The notes under the pieces were generated by a model that ran no database searches, was not told the origin of the DNA, and was given only the letters and a program-made list of their open reading frames with translations. A stretch of DNA of 49,120 bases. It comes from Aureimonas sp. AU12 (lineage in GTDB: Bacteria > Pseudomonadota > Alphaproteobacteria > Rhizobiales > Rhizobiaceae). This document shows, in pieces, positions 47,874 through 49,120 of the stretch. Location of the stretch: assembly GCF_001463705.1 (NCBI RefSeq), contig NZ_BBWH01000008.1, forward strand, positions 1 through 49,120. Direction: 5' to 3'. A program made the position numbers and the translations under genes. The number at the start of each line of letters is the position of its first letter. The stretch's first letter is position 1.

Positions 47874-48869
47874 TCAGGCCGCGGCGCGCTGGAGATGCGG
47901 GAGACGTCCCTCTTCCACCGCGAAACAGGCCACCATCGTCTCGCCGTGACGCGTCAGCTCGGGGCGCTCGCTGCGGCAGCGGTCGTTGGCGAAGGGGCAG
48001 CGCGGGTTGAAGGAGCAGCCCGGCGGCGGGTTGAAGGGCGACGGCAGTTCGCCGGTCAGGCGGATGCGTTCGACCTTGTCCTCGGGGCGCGTCGCCGGCG
48101 TCGCCGAGAGGAGCGCCCGCGTATAGGGATGCAGCGGCTCGGCATAGACGGCCGAGACCGGAGCAACCTCCACGGGACGGCCGAGATACATGACCATCAC
48201 CCGGTTGGCGACGTGGCGCACCACCGACAGGTCGTGGCTGATGAACACGTAGGTGAGGCCGAGCCGCTCCTGCAGATCGGCAAGGAGATTGAGGATCTGG
48301 GCCTGGATCGACACGTCGAGCGCCGAGACCGGCTCGTCGAGCACGAGGATCTTCGGCTCCAGCATGATGGCGCGGGCAATGGCGATGCGCTGGCGCTGTC
48401 CGCCCGAGAACATGTGCGGGTAGCGGTCGTAGTGCTCGGGCCGCAGCCCGACCTCGGCCAGACCCGCCTCGGCCTTCACGCGACGCTCCGCGGCCGAGAG
48501 CTTGGTGTTGATCTTCAGCGGCTCTTCGAGGATCGCACCGACCTTCTGCCGCGGGTTGAGCGCGCCGTAGGGGTTCTGGAACACGATCTGCACGGTGGAG
48601 CGCAGCTTGGCGACCGCCGCCCGGTCGCCCTTCTCGATGCGCACGCCGTCGATCGTCAGCTGACCCTCGGTCGGGATCTCGATCAGCGTCAGCATGCGCG
48701 CGAGGGTCGACTTGCCGCAGCCGGACTCGCCGACGATCGCCAGGGTCTCGCCCTCCGCCACCTCGAAGCTCGCATCCTTCACAGCCTTCAGCGAACCCGC
48801 CTTGCGGAAGAGCCCGCCGCCGACCTCGTAGACCTGTGTCAGGTCCTTGGCGGTGATGATCGCACCCAT
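47874..48869 (-). CDS. dppF: Dipeptide/oligopeptide ABC importer ATPase, F subunit
   Basis: The 331-residue protein is the second ATPase of a peptide importer. VGESGCGKST (Walker A), FSGGQRQRIAIARAI (signature), LDEPVSALDVSIQAQILNLL (Walker B), and the switch His in FISHDLSVV are all intact. The C-terminal oligopeptide-type domain holds GCSFNPRCPFANDRC. ATG 48869 overlaps the stop of the upstream gene by one base (TGATG), so the two ATPases are coupled. Substrate specificity (di-, oligopeptide, nickel, opine) cannot be told without the binding protein, which lies outside. Confidence 0.94.
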   Translation of the reverse strand: MGAIITAKDLTQVYEVGGGLFRKAGSLKAVKDASFEVAEGETLAIVGESGCGKSTLARMLTLIEIPTEGQLTIDGVRIEKGDRAAVAKLRSTVQIVFQNPYGALNPRQKVGAILEEPLKINTKLSAAERRVKAEAGLAEVGLRPEHYDRYPHMFSGGQRQRIAIARAIMLEPKILVLDEPVSALDVSIQAQILNLLADLQERLGLTYVFISHDLSVVRHVANRVMVMYLGRPVEVAPVSAVYAEPLHPYTRALLSATPATRPEDKVERIRLTGELPSPFNPPPGCSFNPRCPFANDRCRSERPELTRHGETMVACFAVEEGRLPHLQRAAA

Positions 48870-49120
48870 CAGGCGGCCTCGCGGGTTTGCGTCAGGTTTT
48901 CGGGATAGTGGCACAGCGCCTCGCCGAGCGCCGGGCCTTGGCGCGGCGGCACGACGGTGCGGCAGCGATCGTCGGCCTTGGGGCAGCGTGGATTGAAGAG
49001 ACAGCCGTCGGGGCGGTTGCCCTGCCCGGGCACGATGCCGGGGATCGTCGGCAGGCGCTTGGAGGTCGAGCGCTCGGGAATCGCCGAGAGAAGCGCAGCG
49101 GTATAGGGGTGATGCGGGGC
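48869..49120 (-). CDS. dppD: Dipeptide/oligopeptide ABC importer ATPase, D subunit, C-terminal fragment
   Basis: Only the last 83 residues are inside the window; the frame is open to the right edge. HPYTAALLSAIPE and the Cys-rich tail GCLFNPRCPKADDRC identify the C-terminal domain of the DppD/OppD ATPase. It pairs with the dppF product, whose start it overlaps. Confidence 0.9.
   Translation of the reverse strand, partial: APHHPYTAALLSAIPERSTSKRLPTIPGIVPGQGNRPDGCLFNPRCPKADDRCRTVVPPRQGPALGEALCHYPENLTQTREAA

Overview
The window is about 49 kb of GC-rich, gene-dense chromosomal DNA from an alphaproteobacterium, most probably of the Hyphomicrobiales (Rhizobiales). The pointers are the fused TrpE-TrpG anthranilate synthase, the long alphaproteobacterial type of LeuA, the prs-rplY-pth-ychF block, the petABC bc1 operon with separate cytochrome b and c1 genes, and a RIME-like intergenic palindrome. 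Species cannot be fixed from sequence alone. I see no tRNA, rRNA, CRISPR array, insertion sequence, phage gene or plasmid origin. Most of the window is core genome.

Layout. 1-4.7 kb: prs (cut by the left edge), rplY, pth, ychF and two tandem MaoC-type hydratase genes, all on +. 4.7-13.5 kb, all on -: a membrane diguanylate cyclase, the cytochrome bc1 genes petA-petB-petC, and two overlapping half-transporter ABC exporter genes. 13.7-18.6 kb: trmL, a small unknown gene, hemF, a 58-residue DUF1059 protein that is easy to overlook, then the overlapping run DUF1285-Nudix-cca on -. 18.7-26.8 kb: a moxR-DUF58-DUF4159-vWA-like membrane cluster followed by a patatin phospholipase. 26.8-32.1 kb: assorted single genes (GNAT, glutathionyl-hydroquinone reductase type GST, Nudix, metallophosphoesterase, BenE, a tail-anchored unknown). 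32.2-38.4 kb, all on -: leuA with a leucine-rich leader peptide, a secreted repeat protein, and trpE(G) with a complete trp attenuator; a CDF metal transporter lies 3 nt behind trpE(G). 38.4-42.7 kb: a GST, a small secreted protein, fhs and an exported SGNH hydrolase. 42.8-47.8 kb: putA, a divergent Lrp-type regulator, an unusual ProV-like ABC protein and the RIME-like repeat. The right edge holds the dipeptide-type ATPase genes dppF and the end of dppD.

The most interesting signals lie between the genes. There are two amino-acid attenuation leaders: trpL (15 codons, two Trp) with mutually exclusive hairpins, and a 40-codon leuL with six Leu codons in nine. In both, the predicted transcription start falls at or next to the leader AUG. 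Because the CDF gene is packed against trpE(G), a metal transporter appears to be under tryptophan attenuation. A second lead is the ProV-like protein beside putA: it keeps Walker A but has lost the Q-loop Gln, the ABC signature, the catalytic Glu and the switch His.
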